From Planctomycetota bacterium (GTDB taxonomy: Bacteria > Planctomycetota > JAJSAM01), in the NCBI GenBank assembly GCA_029932425.1, contig JAOZQC010000042.1, forward strand, positions 5,116 to 12,458: DNA of 7,343 bases, given 5' to 3'. The position numbers were made by a program, and so were the translations under genes. Shown one piece after another: positions 5,626-7,343 of this stretch (positions within the stretch are counted from its first letter, which is position 1; each line of letters begins with the position of its first letter). The notes under the pieces are model-generated. The model had not been told where the DNA came from, did no database searches, and saw nothing but the letters and a program-made list of their open reading frames with translations.

Positions 5626-6780
5626 ATGGACTTTGAACTCACCGAAGAGCAGGAGATGATCCGCGACGCCGCCCGCGATTTCGCGGAGAGCGAGCTCCTT
5701 CCCCGCGCCTCGGAGGCGGACCGCGGGCACCGGTTCGTCTGGGACCAGTTCCGCATGGCCGGGGAGCTGGGTTTCGCGGGCATGCTCGTCCCGGAGGAGT
5801 ACGAGGGGAGCGGCCTGGGCTCCGTGGCCCTCTCCCTCGCCCTCACCGAGATCAGCCGGGCCTGCGCCGCCACGGGGGTCACCCTCTCCGTGCACAACTC
5901 CCTGGCCTGCGGCGCCATCCTGGAGTTCGGGACGGAGGCCCAGAAGAAGCGCCACCTCCCCGATCTCGCCTCCGGGCGGACGCTGGGCGCCTACGCGCTC
6001 TCCGAGACCGAGGCCGGGTCCGACGCCGCCGCCCTCCGCCTGGCGGCGCGGCGCGAGGGGGACGCGTACGTCCTGGACGGGACGAAGCTCTGGGTCAGCT
6101 CGGGGAGCCACGCGGGCATCTTCGTGGTGTTCGCCCGTACGGACCCCGCGACGGAGAGGAAGAGCGACGGCATCTCGGCCTTCATCGTCCCGAAGGACAC
6201 CGCCGGTTTCAGCATCGGCAAGACCGAGGACAAGATGGGCCTCCGGGGGTCCTCCACCACCGAGCTCGTCTTCGAGGGCGCCCGGGTCCCCGCGGAGAAC
6301 CTGCTGGGGAAGGAGGGGGAGGGCTTCCGGGTGGCCATGGCCATGCTCGACGCGGGGCGGATCGGGATCGGCGCCCAGTCCGTGGGGATCGCCCAGGCCT
6401 GTCTCGAGGCCAGCCTCCGGTACTCCGTGGAGCGGGTGCAGTTCGGGAGGAAGATCGCGGAGTTCGAGGCCATCCAGTGGAAGCTGGCGGAGATGGCCAC
6501 CCGCATCGAGGCCTCCCGGCTCCTGGTGCTGCAGGCCTCCTGGCTGAAGGACCGGGGTACCCTGCCCGCGGAGAAGGCGTCCATGGCGAAGCTCATGGCT
6601 TCCCGGACCGCGAACTACTGCGCGAGGGAAGCGGTCCAGATCCACGGCGGGGCCGGCTACACCGTCGACTTCCCGGTGGAGCGGCATCTCCGGGACGCCC
6701 GGGCCACGGAGATCTACGAGGGCACCACGGAGATCCAGAAGCTCGTCATCGCCCGGCGGCTTCTCCGGACGGTGGAATGA
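5626..6780 (+). CDS. Acyl-CoA dehydrogenase, short-chain/butyryl-CoA type
   Basis: A 384-residue FAD enzyme that introduces the 2,3 double bond into short acyl-CoAs and passes electrons to electron-transfer flavoprotein; length and domain order are standard. The N-terminal helical domain begins MDFELTEEQEMIRD. The middle domain has YALSETEAGSDA and later KMGLRGSSTTELVFEGARVP. The C-terminal domain has RVQFGRKIAEFEAIQW, the FAD-contact QIHGGAGYTVDFPVER, and EIYEGTTEIQ. E365 in that last motif is the catalytic base at the position used by butyryl- and short-chain enzymes (isovaleryl- and long-chain enzymes carry it elsewhere). The start at ATG 5626 matches family N-termini; the frame is open upstream to about 5482, but that stretch overlaps the previous gene and is not protein-like. 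The ribosome-binding site is weak. It is third in the operon. No etfA or etfB lies nearby. The family is certain; the exact substrate (butyryl, 2-methylbutyryl or other) is not. Confidence 0.95.
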   Translation: MDFELTEEQEMIRDAARDFAESELLPRASEADRGHRFVWDQFRMAGELGFAGMLVPEEYEGSGLGSVALSLALTEISRACAATGVTLSVHNSLACGAILEFGTEAQKKRHLPDLASGRTLGAYALSETEAGSDAAALRLAARREGDAYVLDGTKLWVSSGSHAGIFVVFARTDPATERKSDGISAFIVPKDTAGFSIGKTEDKMGLRGSSTTELVFEGARVPAENLLGKEGEGFRVAMAMLDAGRIGIGAQSVGIAQACLEASLRYSVERVQFGRKIAEFEAIQWKLAEMATRIEASRLLVLQASWLKDRGTLPAEKASMAKLMASRTANYCAREAVQIHGGAGYTVDFPVERHLRDARATEIYEGTTEIQKLVIARRLLRTVE

Positions 6781-7343
6781 AGCTCCTCGCGGAACTGCTG
6801 GCGGGCCGGGTGCCGGCGCTGGCCCGCGCCATCACCCTCGTGGAGAACGGCGACGAGCGGGCCGCCGCCGTTTTGGACCACATCCACCCGAGGGTGGGAA
6901 ACGCCTGGCGGATCGGCGTCACGGGTCCTCCCGGGGCGGGCAAGTCCACCCTGGTGGGAGCGCTGACCCGGCGGTACGCCGGCGAGGGGAAGGCGGTGGG
7001 CGTCATCGCGGTGGATCCCTCGAGCCCCTTCACGGGGGGCGCCCTCCTCGGCGACCGCATCCGCATGTACGACGCCGCGGCCCAGGAGGGGGTCTTCATC
7101 CGTTCCATGGCCAGCCGGGGCGAGCTGGGCGGCCTCTCCCGCACCGCCCAGGAGGTGGCGGACCTCCTGGACGCCGCGGGCAAGGACCCCATCTTCCTGG
7201 AGACGGTGGGAGCGGGGCAGGCGGAGGTGGAGGTGGCGAAGGCCGCGGACACCACCCTCGTGGTCCTCTCCCCCGAGTCCGGCGACTCCGTGCAGGCGCT
7301 GAAGGCGGGGATGATGGAGATCGCCGACATCTACGTGCTGAAC
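6777..7343 (+). CDS. meaB: Methylmalonyl-CoA mutase-associated G3E GTPase MeaB (ArgK/YgfD family), 3' end cut by the window
   Basis: MeaB proteins hydrolyse GTP to gate delivery of adenosylcobalamin to, and protect, methylmalonyl-CoA mutase and related B12 acyl-CoA mutases. The first 189 codons are visible of a usual ~310-330. They show a short helical N-terminus (ALARAITLVENG at about 14-25), Walker A GPPGAGKST at 50-58, the signature VDPSSPFTGGALLGDRIRM starting near 79, FIRSMASRGELGGLS, and ETVGAGQAEVEV. They end with SGDSVQALKAGMMEIADIYVLN, just where the N of the G4 motif NKAD would start. The family usually has ETVGVGQSE and PGAGDDIQ where this reads ETVGAGQAE and PESGDSVQ; these are mild changes. 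Its ATG overlaps the acyl-CoA dehydrogenase stop as ATGA, implying translational coupling. A mutase gene (mcm/scpA-like, or isobutyryl-CoA or hydroxyisobutyryl-CoA mutase) is expected downstream. Confidence 0.95.
   Translation, partial: MKLLAELLAGRVPALARAITLVENGDERAAAVLDHIHPRVGNAWRIGVTGPPGAGKSTLVGALTRRYAGEGKAVGVIAVDPSSPFTGGALLGDRIRMYDAAAQEGVFIRSMASRGELGGLSRTAQEVADLLDAAGKDPIFLETVGAGQAEVEVAKAADTTLVVLSPESGDSVQALKAGMMEIADIYVLN

Noticed and set aside
1..7343. tRNA, rRNA, CRISPR, insertion sequence or defence genes
   Set aside because: I looked for them and saw no cloverleaf-like, spaced-repeat or transposase-like sequence. Essentially all long frames are explained by the seven genes listed.

Overview
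The window is GC-rich bacterial chromosome (third codon positions are almost all G or C) and is densely coding. It holds one gene on the minus strand and six on the plus strand. Nothing in it looks like a mobile element, prophage, CRISPR array or defence island. The gene set fits a metabolically versatile high-GC bacterium such as a Desulfobacterota (Deferrisoma-like) or Acidobacteriota lineage: a four-Cys PyrK-type flavoprotein, an HxlB-like isomerase, and a thiolase / 3-hydroxyacyl-CoA dehydrogenase / acyl-CoA dehydrogenase / MeaB operon. The taxonomy is an inference and cannot be fixed from these sequences alone.

Layout. Positions 1-1627 (minus) are a nearly complete arginyl-tRNA synthetase gene, argS, whose C-terminal tail runs off the left edge. 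A ~100-base divergent spacer separates it from a plus-strand pair: a PyrK-like FAD/[2Fe-2S] electron-transfer subunit (1730-2527) and a small SIS-domain protein that is best matched to 6-phospho-3-hexuloisomerase (2646-3185). A 307-base G-rich intergenic region (3186-3492) follows. It carries a hairpin, two potential G-quadruplex tracts, a TetR-operator-like dyad and a plausible sigma-70 promoter. From 3493 to the right edge runs a tight acyl-CoA operon: acetyl-CoA C-acetyltransferase (3493-4674), 3-hydroxybutyryl-CoA dehydrogenase (4712-5557), short-chain/butyryl-CoA-type acyl-CoA dehydrogenase (5626-6780), and the methylmalonyl-CoA-mutase-type G-protein chaperone MeaB (6777-7343, truncated by the window edge).

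How the genes work together. Thiolase, dehydrogenase and acyl-CoA dehydrogenase catalyse three of the four steps that interconvert acetyl-CoA and butyryl-CoA. The crotonase (enoyl-CoA hydratase) step and the electron-transfer flavoprotein are not encoded here. The ATGA-overlapped meaB ties this C4 module to a B12-dependent acyl-CoA mutase, probably encoded just beyond the right edge. The natural reading is an operon for short-chain or branched fatty acid / propionate-type acyl-CoA turnover under a TetR-type acyl-CoA-responsive regulator encoded elsewhere.

Most of the window is ordinary core metabolism, and I do not see a convincing new system. The items most worth a second look are: the arginyl-tRNA synthetase whose HIGH signature reads AYHH; the hexuloisomerase-like protein whose second sugar-phosphate loop is rewritten; the pairing of pyrK and this isomerase without pyrD or hexulose-phosphate synthase; an inverted repeat over the argS start codon; and the CGAACG/CGTTCG operator-like dyad.
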